Shown here in pieces: positions 1 to 10,893 of a DNA stretch of 64,000 nucleotides (within the stretch, counting starts at the first letter, position 1; every line of letters starts with the position of its first letter). Position numbers and translations under genes: made by a program. The DNA comes from Aquanectria penicillioides (Eukaryota > Ascomycota > Sordariomycetes > Hypocreales > Nectriaceae), in the NCBI GenBank assembly GCA_003415625.1, contig PYIU01000002.1, forward strand, positions 6,262,001 through 6,326,000, given 5' to 3'. The notes beneath the pieces were generated by a model. The model searched no databases. It was not told where the DNA came from and saw only the letters and a program-made list of their open reading frames with translations.

Positions 1-895
1 TGCCCTGGCAAGTTCGAAAGTGATAGCCACGAAGCTTCTCAAATTCGCGTCCTCGCTTGATGATGCGCTCCTTGATCCCTGCAGCCGAACTGTTGAAGCT
101 GAGAGGATAGACAGGGAGACTGTTGACGTGCTTCTTTCCATTGAAGTACTTGATGAGAACCCGTGTGGAAGAGTATCCGCATTGCTCGCCGTTCCAGTCA
201 ACGTAGTCGAGCTCAATGACCCAGTAAGGTGGCGTACTTGGGTTTGGCGGTGTGATCGATTCGTACTTGGTCACTCTGCAAACTGCCTCGACGCCGAAGA
301 AGGTGGTAGTGACTAATTCGCCTGGAGGGAATATTTGCCAAATGTCCGAGAAGACAACCTTGCCAGTGTCCTTGGTGAGAGCCAGCGACTTGACGGAGGA
401 TTCGAGAATGGGACTGAGGAAGTCCATGAGTTGCTGGATAGTTTCCTTGGTTTCTGGGTCGTGATCTGTTTCGCTCAACAGCTCCTGGAGACGGGTCCAC
501 CTGTGAACGAGTGGGTTGAAGGGCCGCTTGAAGGTCCATTCCTCCAGCTCAGGGTCGAAGTCCTGATACTTGTCGAGAGCGGCCTTGATGTGAGCTCTCA
601 TGGTGGGGCTTTGGATGGTGAAGGAGTCTGTCATCCATCTCCTATTCCGGCGGATGTGACGATGAATGATGGGTTCGTTTGCGATGCTGCGAATGAGGGC
701 CTCCTCCTCAGCCACGGGATCCATGAATTTGGACCATCGTTCCTCCGTCTCGTGATATCTCTGCCTGTACAGGTTCGTTACGACCCCATCATCGTTGGGC
801 CTTGTTGACCCGGGTGTGAAATCGGGTGTCCCCCGTCCGCAAAACTCTGGCGTCTTCCGCCGCCCGAACTCCTCTGGATCCGTCCTGAGAGGCAT
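1..895 (-). CDS. AAA-type ATPase, DUF7025 N-terminal part (partial, runs off left edge)
   Basis: The minus strand is open without a stop from an ATG at 895 to the window edge, about 298 codons. The start is the only in-frame ATG near the 5' end. The product is acidic and charged at first. It then has the signature of the fungal DUF7025 domain found in front of AAA ATPase domains: a segment around residues 185-215 with FSDIWQIFPPGELV and FFGVEAVCRV, followed by YWVIELDYVDWNGE. In this family a Walker A/B ATPase domain follows, which would lie beyond the left edge, so no nucleotide-binding motif is visible. No intron is needed here. Cellular role is unknown. Family assignment is from recalled motif patterns and is moderately sure; the reading frame itself is secure. 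Confidence 0.7.
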   Translation of the reverse strand, partial: MPLRTDPEEFGRRKTPEFCGRGTPDFTPGSTRPNDDGVVTNLYRQRYHETEERWSKFMDPVAEEEALIRSIANEPIIHRHIRRNRRWMTDSFTIQSPTMRAHIKAALDKYQDFDPELEEWTFKRPFNPLVHRWTRLQELLSETDHDPETKETIQQLMDFLSPILESSVKSLALTKDTGKVVFSDIWQIFPPGELVTTTFFGVEAVCRVTKYESITPPNPSTPPYWVIELDYVDWNGEQCGYSSTRVLIKYFNGKKHVNSLPVYPLSFNSSAAGIKERIIKRGREFEKLRGYHFRTCQG

Positions 896-1974
896 TGGTG
901 AATAGTTGATTGGCTTGGTGTCTGTCAGCGATGTTGCGATTGAACGAGGTGAAGGAGGCGAGTACGGGTGCAGGATTGAGGACCAGGACAAAAATGGGCG
1001 GCTGAGATGTGGTGTGGGGGCGATTCCTTTCTTTTATTCTTCCTCGTTCAATGTTCCTTGTGCTTCTATTGACTGCAGCATTGGCTTGGTTGTGTTGTGT
1101 TGTGTTGTGTTGTGTTGTGTTGTGTTGTGTTGTGTTGTGTTGTGTTGCATGTGCACGACATGCAAGGCATCCTGGCAGTGCACATTCTGCCTAGGCGACC
1201 CCGCTGTAAAAGGGCTGAGCCTGCCTAAAATTGTCGCCAAGGAGAAGCATCAACGCTGGTCAATCCACACGATTCAACAATTACTGCCCAATCCAACTCA
1301 CAGCCTGCGAGGAGACGGTCGCCCGATTTTCTGCAGTGAGCTGACTCACGGAGCGAGAGCAGCTACATAACTAAAAGTGCGGTGCCCATCCATCCTTGTT
1401 GCTGCAGCTGCTGCCTCACAAAACTCTCCGGCATCCAAACAATGTTCGCGTTGGGCCCGTCAGCAAACGGGACACGGCGTTTTTCGTGACACGCAATTGA
1501 AGCCAGCCGACAGCTAGTGGCACCTGAGCCTTGTCTACCGGTGTTTTATTGCCTTTTATTACACCAAGTTTCTCTCATGTATGCCCATCAGCTGGCCAGT
1601 TTAGCGGTGCTCGCGAGTTGTCTTGAGTGACTTGATGTGCAACCTTTAGGCTGAGAGAGAGAACTGCAAAGAATGGGTGTTAGTGTTACCCACGACTGTG
1701 GAATTGAGCCAATCAATCAACCCTCTCTTGGTTCTCACATTCGATCAACCATATTTGCAGTTGTAATTTCATCTTTGATCTTATTCAACCACTGCCTAAT
1801 ATGGTCTGAACTTGCGCTATGCCATGATAGCGTCAATCATGTTCGACGGTGAAGCCAAGGCTCGACTGGACTGTAGCCTCGTTTCTCTTGGCATCAACCC
1901 TGCTGGGCCACAACAAATACCTAAATAGCAGATCTCGACAGAGTGTATTATTCTATTGGGTTCATAATGGTGTC
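896..1974. other. Intergenic region with a pentanucleotide microsatellite
   Basis: About 1.1 kb between the 5' end of the ATPase gene and the 3' end of the effector gene. The only clear structure is the TGTGT tandem repeat at 1091-1145. Reading frames crossing it are low-complexity artefacts. No gene or RNA is recognised. Confidence 0.6.
1091..1145. repeat. (TGTGT)11 microsatellite
   Basis: Eleven perfect head-to-tail copies of the 5-bp unit TGTGT lie in the upstream region of the ATPase gene. The unit length is not a multiple of three, and no gene crosses it. Confidence 0.95.
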
Positions 1975-2860
1975 TCAGCCGAATAGTGCATCAAAATTAA
2001 CGCCCTTGGAATACCCGACCACTACCTTCGACCCGGTGCTTTTGACATCGGCAATCTTCACATCCAAGTTACCCTCAGTGCCATCTGCATTGTTTATGCC
2101 AACAGCACCCTTTGAATCGACCATCTCCACATGTCCCACTTCTAATTTTGTTTGATTCTCTGCGACTTTGGACTGGAGAGCATCGAGGAGTTCTTGGTAC
2201 CCCTTCATTAGCTCAACCGCTTTGCCCATTTCACTCGTCAAGACGGCGACGTTGCTGGCCGAGTCCCTGGTATCTGTCGCTGCGTATTGGGTTTCACTGG
2301 ATCCTTGTTTGACGAGAGTTTGAAGCTGCTTATGCTGCTCACAGATTGCTAGGCTGGTTCGTTGGAGTTTGCTATCAGCTTTGCCACTTCTCATATTCCC
2401 CTGAGCAAAAGAGCGGGAACAGCTCTACTTACAAACTCGCACCGTTAAGGGCAAGAGAGACTGTGGCCTTGCAAACTCCAAGCTCGCTCATGAGGTTGTC
2501 GATGGAGTCTTTTGAAAAGAACCCAATCTTGATTCTGTCTCTCCAGTCGATTTTCCCGTCACGAGAATGTTTCGTCAGTTTCTGAAGCTCTGCGTGAAAG
2601 CTATCGCAAGCCGCTTTGCATGCTTCGAGTGCACCCTGGACAGTTTTGATTTGTAAAATTTCCTGTCCGTCATTGTTCTGGAGGGCATTTTGGAGCCCCT
2701 CTACGATTGGGTACACATTTTGCAACTCCGTCTTGACTCTGGAAATGGCCTCGGGAGCATCCTTGAGGTCGTTGATGTCGTTCACGACAACCCTGATCCC
2801 ATGCAAAACTGCAGTGGCAATGCCAATAACCCCGGATACCGTTCCAATGACCTCGGCCAT
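1975..2860 (-). CDS. HELL/PigL_N-domain cell-death effector with two C-terminal amyloid-like repeats
   Basis: Two exons, 2433-2860 and 1975-2371, with a 61-nt intron (GTAAGT...GATAG), give 274 aa. The start is the ATG at 2860; the frame extends upstream only through a TTG. The N-terminus (MAEVIGTVSGVIGIATAVLH) is the hydrophobic helix typical of PF17111 (HELL/HeLo-like or PigL_N), followed by a helical region to about residue 200. In this family the domain is a membrane-targeting, cell-death-inducing module related to HeLo and MLKL. The last ~55 residues hold two similar stretches (about 219-240 and 246-267) with the pattern V-x-x-x-(x)-G-x-x-V-x-G. The protein ends in an aromatic tail (VNFDALFG), as in HET-s-type prion domains. 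It is divergent from the NLR at 3406, whose N-terminus carries one matching stretch. Domain call is fairly sure; amyloid behaviour is inferred. Confidence 0.78.
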
Positions 2861-3109
2861 GGTCAATACAAATTGAGAAAAGGCTCAAGAGCGTGGGAAT
2901 CAGATTGAATCGAAAGAGCGTCGATTGGAATGAATGGTGAGAGAACTCCAAACCGATTGAAAACCACCACAATCCTCTAAAAACATCAACAACAGCCTTG
3001 TTCATGCCCAACTCAGGCGGGGTATCTCTAATAATCGTAGCGCTTATCCCCAGCAGGCAGCCAATCGTTTATAGTTAGATCGGAACACCAAGTTACTGAC
3101 TTGAGACAT

Positions 3110-3328
3110 TTACCGCCCATAGACCATGGTGATGAATGGAAATACTTGGGCCAATAACGCCTTGTATCTAGCCGCATCCTGTGGGTTCACAGCCGGCACA
3201 TATGTGCCACTTTTTATGGCCCCCACGCGAAGGATCACTTGATCAATTATGCTGAGGGTTCTGTCATCGTCGTGCGGTTCTCCATCACCACCAACTTCCA
3301 TTATCCGTATCTGACAGCCCGAAAACAT
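3110..3328 (-). CDS. Small hypothetical ORF between effector and NLR
   Basis: A 72-codon frame with a true ATG lies in the divergent interval between the effector and the NLR. The second half (VILRVGAIKSGTYVPAVNPQ and on) has a protein-like composition, but I recognise no family. It could be a real small protein, an exon, or chance. It overlaps no other supported gene. Its stop is about 250 bp upstream of the effector start. Confidence 0.25.
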   Translation of the reverse strand: MFSGCQIRIMEVGGDGEPHDDDRTLSIIDQVILRVGAIKSGTYVPAVNPQDAARYKALLAQVFPFITMVYGR

Positions 3329-3405
3329 GTCGCGTTTTCACCTGTAACCCACCCCTGGATTTTGAGTCGAGACAAGCGCCTTCAGGGCGTCCCCGAAGGA
3401 AACCC

Positions 3406-6400
3406 ATGGCTCAAGAGCCGCAGACCCGGTCAGTAGTGGTGAACATTGGGAACGTGGTTGCGGAGCAGGGAGCAACGGCCATTGTCGGCATAAATCAAGT
3501 GAACACGTCTTCAGCAACTCTTTCTCAGTGGATTGTCCAAGAAGCAGCCTTTGATTCCCTAGCCGGCGAGCATGACGCACGATGTCAGGACGACACTCGA
3601 GTGGAACTGCTCCAAGAAATCCAGTCATGGGCGGAAAATCGTGATAGCAAGCCAATCTTTTGGCTGAATGGAATGGCTGGAACAGGGAAGTCGACTATCT
3701 CACGCACAGTTGCTCAGGCGTTTTCAGATGGAGGAAGCCTTGGCGCTAGCTTCTTTTTCAAGAGAGGTGAAGGACCGCGAGGCCATGCGAAGCTATTCTT
3801 CGCTACAATTGCAGCGCAGCTTGTCGCTAAAGAGCCAACTTTGAAGTCGACCCTCCACAAGGCTATTGAGGATGACCCCACGATTTTTGGCAAGTCTATG
3901 AAGGAACAGTTTGATAAACTCATTTTGAAACCGTTGCAGCAACTTGGAAATGGACCCGGTGGAGCAAAGATCATCGTGATGGTGGTTGATGCATTGGATG
4001 AGTGCGAAGGACATGACCAAATAAAGGCTATCATGTATCATGTCTCGCACGCGAAAGACTTGGGTGCTCTTAAGCTGAAAATATTCATCACAAGCAGACC
4101 CGAGGCTCCGATTCGTCGAGGATTCAATGACATCAAAGGGGAATATAAAGAATTTGCTCTTCACGACATACCCCAGTCAGTCATAGAACATGACATATCG
4201 ACGTTTCTAGCCGTTAAACTCGCCAAGATTAGAGATGATTACAACAGCGAGGCCTTTGAAGACGAGCAACTGTCCTCGGACTGGCCTAGTCCCAACTTCC
4301 AACATCTAGTCAACATGGCAGTCCCGTTGTTCATCTTCGCAGCGACCGTCTGCCGTTTTATCGAAGACGAGGCATGGTCTGACCCAGCCGGCCAGCTAGC
4401 CAAAGTCTTGAACTATGACAAAAAGAGCCAGAATTCCGGACTCAGCAAGCTCGATGCAACCTATTTTCCTGTCTTGGACCAGCTCACCGATGGGCGTAAT
4501 GATCACGATAAGAGGTTGTTATTGGAAGAGTTCTGCAATGTCGTTGGCCCCATTGTTCTTCTAGCCGAACCTCTCTCGACATCATCACTCTCGCGGCTTC
4601 TCAATATCCCCCAAAAGCGATATCCGGCAGAATTCGATCTCTAAATTCAGTGCTAAATGTCCCTAAAAGGTCGGACGCTCCAATCAGACTTTTTCATCTA
4701 TCGTTCCGGGAATTTCTTGTAGACCCAGCCAAAAAAGGAACACACGAGTTTTGGATCGATGAGCTAAAATACCAAGGTACAATCGCAACCCACTGCATTC
4801 GGCTTTTAAATTCCAATGATTGCCTTCGCAAAGACCTATGCGAATTGAAACGACCAGGAGCAAGCCGCTCAGAGATCGATGCTACGACGCTGGAGAAGTC
4901 ACTGCCACCGTGTGTTCAATATGCTTGCTTGTATTGGGTTTATCATCTGGAACAGTCCAATGCTAGTCTTAGAGACGGCGATGACGTCCACAACTTCCTC
5001 AAATTGCATCTTCTTCACTGGTTGGAGGCATTGTCATTGATGGGGAAGATTGCAGACAGCATCAAGATGCTCGACATTTTGCAGAGCTGCATTGAGGTAA
5101 GTTTTCTCGTCGAATCATGCTCAGGTGCTTGCTAAGTTTATATCCGTAGCCTAAACAGGGGAATATGCTAGTTGACTTGATCCACGATGCGAATCGATTG
5201 CTTCTCAATTGTTTATCTATAATCAACGCCACGCCGCTCCAGATTTATTCATCAGCATTAATGTTTGCACCGGAGAAAAGTACTATCCGCAACTTATTCC
5301 GCCACGAAGAGTCAAGTTTGAACTCCCTTCTCACAAGCACAAACCCGGATTGGAGTGTTTGCATTCAAACTCTGGAGGACCATCGTGGAGCGGTCAATTC
5401 AATTGCATTTTCACCAGACTCGAAGTACCTTGTATCGGCCTCAGACGACAATTCTGTCAAAATTTGGGACACCTCTACCGGTCAATGTATCCAGACGCTT
5501 GAAGGGCACCGGGACTATGTTCTTTCCGTTTCGGTTTCTCATGACTCAAGATACATCGCGTCAGGATCTGGCGACTACGCAATCCGTATCTGGGATCCAT
5601 TTGTGGGCCAATGCTTACAGACTCTGGCTGGGCATGATCTCGCAGTCCATACTGTTGCATTCTCAAAAACTTCAAATTATCTTCTCTCCGCGGATAACGA
5701 TACTGTCAAGATATGGGATACTATGAACTATAGATGCTTGAAAACACACAAAGACTACCCATCGGTGTATCCGGTTGTGTTCTCGCCCAACGAGGTATAC
5801 TTTGCAACCATACCAAAATCCAAACGGGAGAAGTTCATCACCATCTGCCACGCGATGACTGGCCAGGAACTACGGACCATTGAGATTGGAGCGGGCGGAT
5901 TTCGTTCAATGAGTTTTTCATCAGATTCAAAGAATATTGTGACAGGAACAGAAGCTTACCATGCCCAGATATGGGATGTGGCGACAGGTGAACTTAACCG
6001 TGACTTCTCGAGATCTGGTCATGATATGTCTATTGCCTTATCCCCCGATTCGAAACTTCTTGCCACGACTACGGATAGTTCGGCAATATTGATCTTGGAT
6101 TGTCAAACAGGCGAAATTGTGGAAAAAATGATCGGCCATCAAAAGATGATCACGTCTGCCGCCTTCTCACCGAACTCAAAACGTCTCGCATCAACATCCA
6201 TCGATGGAACAATCAGGGTCTGGGATGTCATCGTCAACCCGACCAAGAGGAGACCTGAATATATCTCAAAGGAGGTAACAAAACTCACATTTTCACCTGA
6301 CAAGAAGTATTTAATGTCCATGTCAATACAAAGAGGGGGCTGCATTGAGATATGGGACGCCGCAACGGGTCAATGCCTGCAGACATTTCAGGGCAAATCA

Positions 6401-7399
6401 TACACACCTTTTGGATTCTCACCGGACTCTAAAACCTTTTTTTTTGCGAAAGACCTTAATGAAGTTCACGCTTGGGATCTGGAAGCTGGAACATATCGAC
6501 AGACAACAGGCGATCTCCTACGGGTCGAGTCTAGCTTCCCTATAAGTTGCGCCTTCTCTGAGAATTTAAAGTATGTCGCAGTCTTGAGGAGCGATAGACG
6601 CATTGCAATCTGTGATGGTTTGATGGGGAAAGTCTTGGTAATGTTGGGAGGCCACTTCGAAGCGGGCCTTGGTTTGCCAGCGTCTCCCATGGCAAAACCC
6701 GGTCCACCTTCTCGTGCATACCTCCGATGCCTCAAGTTCTCTCCTGACTCAAAGTATTTGGCGTCTGTATCTCAAACACAGGCAAAGATATGGGATCCTG
6801 AATCGGGTCAATGCATCAATACCTTTAAGGAACGCGGATTCTGGACGAAAGCCTTGTGCTTCTCGCCCGATTCAAAGCACATAGCGATCCCTATTCAGAG
6901 TAATAGGGCTGTTAAAATATGGGATGTTGTGACAGGTCAAACTGTATACAGAATTGAAAGGCATGAGAAGATGATCGAGTCTATTGCTTTCTCGCCTGAT
7001 TTGAAGCATCTCATTGTAGCTTCAGACAATTGTCCTTTGATGGTCTACGACATCATGACAGGGCAAGTTTTGCAGTCGATTAAAATAGGGAAAACCCTAC
7101 ACGAGATTTCTTTCGACATATCGGGTCGGTATGTATACACCGAAATCGGGGCCATTGACCTTGATGGGGTCTCAAATCTAGAGAATTTACTGGAACCCGA
7201 CCCAGGCGATTATGACTTCATCAACACAAATTACCGCCATGGTTATGGATTGAGCTCTGATGGGACATGGATTATACGGAATTCCGAAAGACTAATATGG
7301 TTGCCTTCGGAGTATCGCCCGAACACATCTTCTGTCGTCGGATCGACAGTGGTGATCGGCTCTATATCTGGATGGATCTTGATATTTAAATTCGAATGA
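3406..7399 (+). CDS. NACHT-WD40 NLR (NWD-type) with N-terminal amyloid-like motif; one frameshift
   Basis: A fungal STAND receptor of about 1,313 residues if the frame is continuous. Residues ~9-32 hold a single short motif (VVNIGNVVAEQGATAIVG) resembling the repeats of the neighbouring effector. The NACHT domain follows, with Walker A GMAGTGKST (~89-97) and Walker B VMVVDALDEC (~191-200), then a helical region and about 13 WD40 repeats from 5350 to the end (units such as FSPDSKYLVSASDDNSVKIW). An intron lies at 5097-5149 (GTAAGT...CGTAG). At 4608-4616 (CCCCCAAAA) the frame breaks by one base: frame one stops at 4644, and the expected family sequence resumes in another frame straight away. 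This is a homopolymer sequencing error or a real inactivating deletion. By analogy with NWD2/HET-S, ligand sensing by the WD40 region would template the effector's amyloid fold. Confidence 0.85.
4608..4616 (+). other. Single-base frameshift in the NLR (C5A4 homopolymer)
   Basis: Upstream coding reads LLNIPQ and then hits a stop at 4642-4644. In another frame the conserved continuation begins directly at GCG ATA TCC and runs on through the FHLSFREFLVDP motif. One base is missing in the adjoining C5/A4 runs. There are no splice signals that would explain the shift. Confidence 0.85.
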
Positions 7400-8024
7400 A
7401 GTATTTGCTATCACTTCTCGATGGCTTTTGTTTGGGTCCCGTAGAGATTGTTTTTTTTTTCGGCTCACAGTTGATCGGCTGCCTGGTATTTGGCATTGTT
7501 GAAAAGCCTACATGCACATTCTTGGTTCGACAGTCTTAAACTGCGAGAGTATTCCTCTACTGCGAGACTCGATAGTCAAAATTTTCCCAAATGGCCAATA
7601 TGTACAAGCCAATTTCAGTTCCGTTACCTACGTAAGGCTTTGCTACTTGAACCCAATCATATGCATGTTCGGAGTGCATGGGTAGAAGATGATGAATGAA
7701 TTTGTAGCCGTGATTATTAGAAACGAGGACTTATATGCTAAGACTTGAATATGGGACCTCCAAGAAACTCATGGGGAGGTTTATTGAGGGAAGCTTGGTA
7801 GGAAAATGTCAACGGTGACCAATTACTTCGAGAGCCTTCCATGAAGAGTTGGATGATTGTAGACCATGATTAAATTTGATTAGAAGCTGATCTGTCTTGT
7901 TCAACATACTTGAACTATTATTCTCGAACAAGATGATTTATATTCGAAAAGACATTTCTCAAACATTGTTCCTCATCGTAGCTTGTTCTGGTTACCCACT
8001 TATGAGTTTTGATCAGGGTAAAAC
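7400..8024. other. Intergenic region, nothing recognised
   Basis: AT-rich 3' flank of the NLR gene with a T10 run near 7450. The one 69-codon frame has no protein-like pattern. I see no gene. Confidence 0.5.
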
Positions 8025-8745
8025 CTAGATCGGCCTTTTCCCATACACCGAGTATCTACTATACTTCAGCACCATGGTAAACAATGCATATATCATAACA
8101 CAGATTGGCCAATACGCATGGATTGTCGGATCATTCGACTCCTTTTTAACTTTGGCAAGGAAGACATTGACCTCCTTGCTCGTCCACCCGTGAGCCCTAG
8201 TAAATGGAGCAATAGTGACAGTTTCAAGCCTGTTATTGAAATTTTCGTTATTCCAGAGACCAAGCTCCTTGTATTTCCGGTCCCTGGGCCATTGATTGGA
8301 CGGCCACTTGAAGCGGTTCTCGATGACATCAACAAAACCAGCATGTTCAAGAGATCCTTGATCTCGGCGAGCCTTGTGTGAGTCCTGTTGAGTTTATCAG
8401 ATGCCTCATTCAAAAGAGTTAGCCACTTCAACAGATATCTGGTGGGTTTTGTTGAGGGTCCAACCATCAGATTTGGCAATGATTCTAATGTCTTGATTTT
8501 AACGCAATCACCAGGTGCAAGGTTTCTAATATGTGTTAGAGCACTGAATTGCGGATTGAAAGTTGTTTGTCGGAGACATACTCGAATATTTTGCGCGCAG
8601 AGTCTGTCCAATTACTGACTCCGAGGTTCATCATTCTACTGTTGATGTAGTCAAAGGGGCCGTGTGGTTCCATTCTTCGTCGATATCATCGACTAAGAAT
8701 TGCACGTTCGGGGTACTTTGAATCTGGGTAAGCACAGTTGCGAGG
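8025..8745 (-). pseudogene. Relic of a LaeA-like SAM-dependent methyltransferase
   Basis: Pieces of a fungal TAM/LaeA-like methyltransferase lie in order on the minus strand but in different frames: VQFLVDDIDEEW, then FDYINSRMMNLGVSNWTD, then HIRNLAPGDCVKIKTLE (the HLxPGG step), then EASDKLN, then EHAGFVDVIENRFKWP, WPRDRKYKELGLWN, and the family-typical IHAYWP plus VYGKRP end before a TAG at 8025-8027. Several frame changes and in-frame stops separate these blocks. The N-terminal SAM-binding GxGxG region is not recognisable. The last change may be a normal intron. The gene is no longer coding for a full enzyme. It sits between the NLR and the CrtC-like gene, pointing away from the NLR's coding strand. 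Confidence 0.75.
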
Positions 8746-8896
8746 TTGAAATGATGCGAATTGACGGGCTATGCAACCGGAGAGCCTTGCGACAACGGAA
8801 CTTGCTTGTTGGTCTGGATATGTACATAGCTGTGGACAATCCTGAAGCTCAACGGAGGGGCAAATCCAGAGCTAGTTCCACTAAATTTAATAACGG

Positions 8897-10118
8897 CTAG
8901 ATTGCAAGATCCAACCATTCAAACATGCCTACGCCATGGTATTGTTCTTCTCCAACTTTTCCACCCTCAATTGAACCAAACCACTTGGCTAGACCCTTGC
9001 CAATAGGCAAACCTGGAGAATCACCGTGATTGGTCAGGTTGAATTTATACTTGCCATGGGCCCCAGCATCAAAGGAAATGGTGACTCCTAGGGGTTGAGG
9101 ATTGAAACCCTTTGGGGGATACTCCACTCCATTGCCCCAAGGGCGAACGAATAAGCTCTCCTCGTCAAAGCTGGCAAGGATGACATTTCCATTTAATGTA
9201 AGCCAGGCATTCTTAAAGTAGCCCCCCTCTTCCCCTTTGTAGGCCTCAATCGCAGTCCACACAAAGGGCCCAACCTCGGCACTAATGGCATACCAGTTCA
9301 GCCAAGCTGGTAAGCTGCTGCCCCAGTTCTAACTCGATATTAGTCAAAATTCGCCATAATACACCCTAATTTGTTGAATAATCAACTCACATGATCGTGA
9401 TAGCCACGGCCATCTGTAAAAGAAACTTCTTTATCTCCCACGGTGACATGGGCGATGGACTTGCCAGACGGAGCCGAGATGGCCCAGCCCATGCCTCCAA
9501 TATTCATGAGATCGGCATCTGAGTCCTGAGCAAGGTTCACAGCGCTCCGAGGCTTCGTAGTCTGTTTCATTCGTTAAATCAACGAGAGGCGAGGGCTTTA
9601 AGTGAAAGACTGACAGAGGTCACATCCACGATTCCGGAAATTTTCTTGTCTGGAATATCGAAGGAGACTGTGAACCTGGATAAATCTTTCGCTCCAGTCC
9701 AGCCTGACCCCGTTCCTCCCCACAAGCCGGTAGAACCCTCGCCGAAGGTATTTATCACGGCCGAGTTTGCTGGTACAACCAGATCCAAGGCATCGCCGTC
9801 CAGAAAGCGAGCATGGAATATGAACCAATTGGACGTTGGAAGATCGAGACCGAAGCGGGCTGGATTCGAGTTCATGAACCACACGGCAACTCCTTGGTCA
9901 CCATTCCGGGAAGTCGAGTCGAAGTACCACCATTCAAAATTGGTTGAGTTGATCAGACTTGATTTAGGTCCATCCCATGGCCCCTCGGATCCCTTGGTGA
10001 TGTACGAAGCACATCCATCTTTGGGCTGAGGGGCTATGGAGAATGTTTCGGGAACCCAACAATTCCTGGCAAAGCCAATGATGCATGTCGCGGTACTAAG
10101 AATAGTTTGAGCTAGCAT
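8897..10118 (-). CDS. Secreted CrtC/hydroxyneurosporene-synthase-like (Diels-Alderase-type) lipocalin protein
   Basis: Three exons, 9615-10118, 9391-9561 and 8897-9328 (introns 53 and 62 nt), give 368 aa. A hydrophobic N-terminus (MLAQTILSTATCIIGFA) suggests a signal peptide. Family marks are FEWWYFDSTSRNGDQGVAVWF near residue 62 and GYHDHNWG across the second splice junction, as in CrtC-like/AttH proteins. That fold includes the fungal decalin-forming Diels-Alderases (Fsa2/Phm7/CghA type) and uncharacterised secreted homologues. No PKS or NRPS is next to it, so the substrate is unknown. It is divergent from a second gene whose C-terminal half belongs to a related fold (start 10894), sharing a ~775-bp promoter. 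Family call is good; the reaction is not determined. Confidence 0.82.
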
Positions 10119-10893
10119 CCCGGAGGTTTTAAAAATTTTGTTTTACTTTGAATCGATTAAGTTAACTACTCCACGGGGAGTCTTATACGACATATTTGAG
10201 TCCCGCGCGTGGCGTCGCTTGTCCACCACGCGGGACCGCTGTTTCCGAACTCCACGGACTTAGTGCATCCTCTACCCGATTAGCTGACTGAAAAGTAGAG
10301 CTAGGGCATGACCATGACGATAAAAAGTGCGACATGTTCTCCGGATCTTTCTAGATGGAAATGGAGGTTCTACTTCCGCTCCTATCTGCGATCACATCAA
10401 CTTGTGGACATAACTTGCGAAACCAGGATATCCTTTCATGATACCCCGCTACCGGTCAAAATATCTCCGAGGGCCGTGAACCTTTATTAGGAACCCGGAT
10501 ATCTGGAGAGATTTCCATCCGGCATAGTGGACTAAGCTTGCTGCGTGACATTGGTGAGAGTCTCCGGCTAGTGTGCGGAGTAATCTGGGGTAAGCTTCGC
10601 CGGAGTGGCGCCTATGCAACAGAATGGTTGGATTTCAGATGAGCAAAGAATTCCGGCTAAATTTGGGAGAGGGCAATCCTCTGATCCGATTGAAACGGAA
10701 GGGAACGCCCGAGGTCCGCGGAGAGAAAACTTTGTCTACTCTGAGACTTTGAGACTCGGTCATGTAGTGAAGATATAACGCGACGGTTGAACCTTTGGTC
10801 TATTCTTTTAAATATTTTTAACAGAATAATCTATTTCATCACTTGAACTCAAGTCTTGTTCCCCTCCTGTGGTATTCATCCTGTGTTTCTACA
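10119..10893. promoter_or_regulatory. Divergent promoter with CGG-type inverted repeat
   Basis: About 775 bp between two divergent genes. At 10562-10580 CTCCG and CGGAG form an inverted repeat with a 9-nt gap, and another CCGGAG follows at 10600-10605. Spaced CGG/CCG triplets are what Zn2Cys6 regulators bind. No ORF of note is present. Confidence 0.4.

Noticed and set aside
252..808. Plus-strand frames opposite the ATPase gene
   Set aside because: The minus strand reads as a continuous domain-bearing protein through this segment; these are shadows.
906..1370. Long frames on both strands across the TGTGT repeat
   Set aside because: They are products of a low-complexity repeat without stops; no protein-like sequence lies outside the repeat.
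2400..2432. A 32-nt intron in the effector using the first acceptor (TGCTCAG)
   Set aside because: It is too short and leads into a stop; the acceptor at 2372 gives a 61-nt intron and keeps frame.
8118..8618. Open plus- and minus-strand frames over the methyltransferase relic
   Set aside because: The methyltransferase blocks change frame on the minus strand; no single frame here is a gene.
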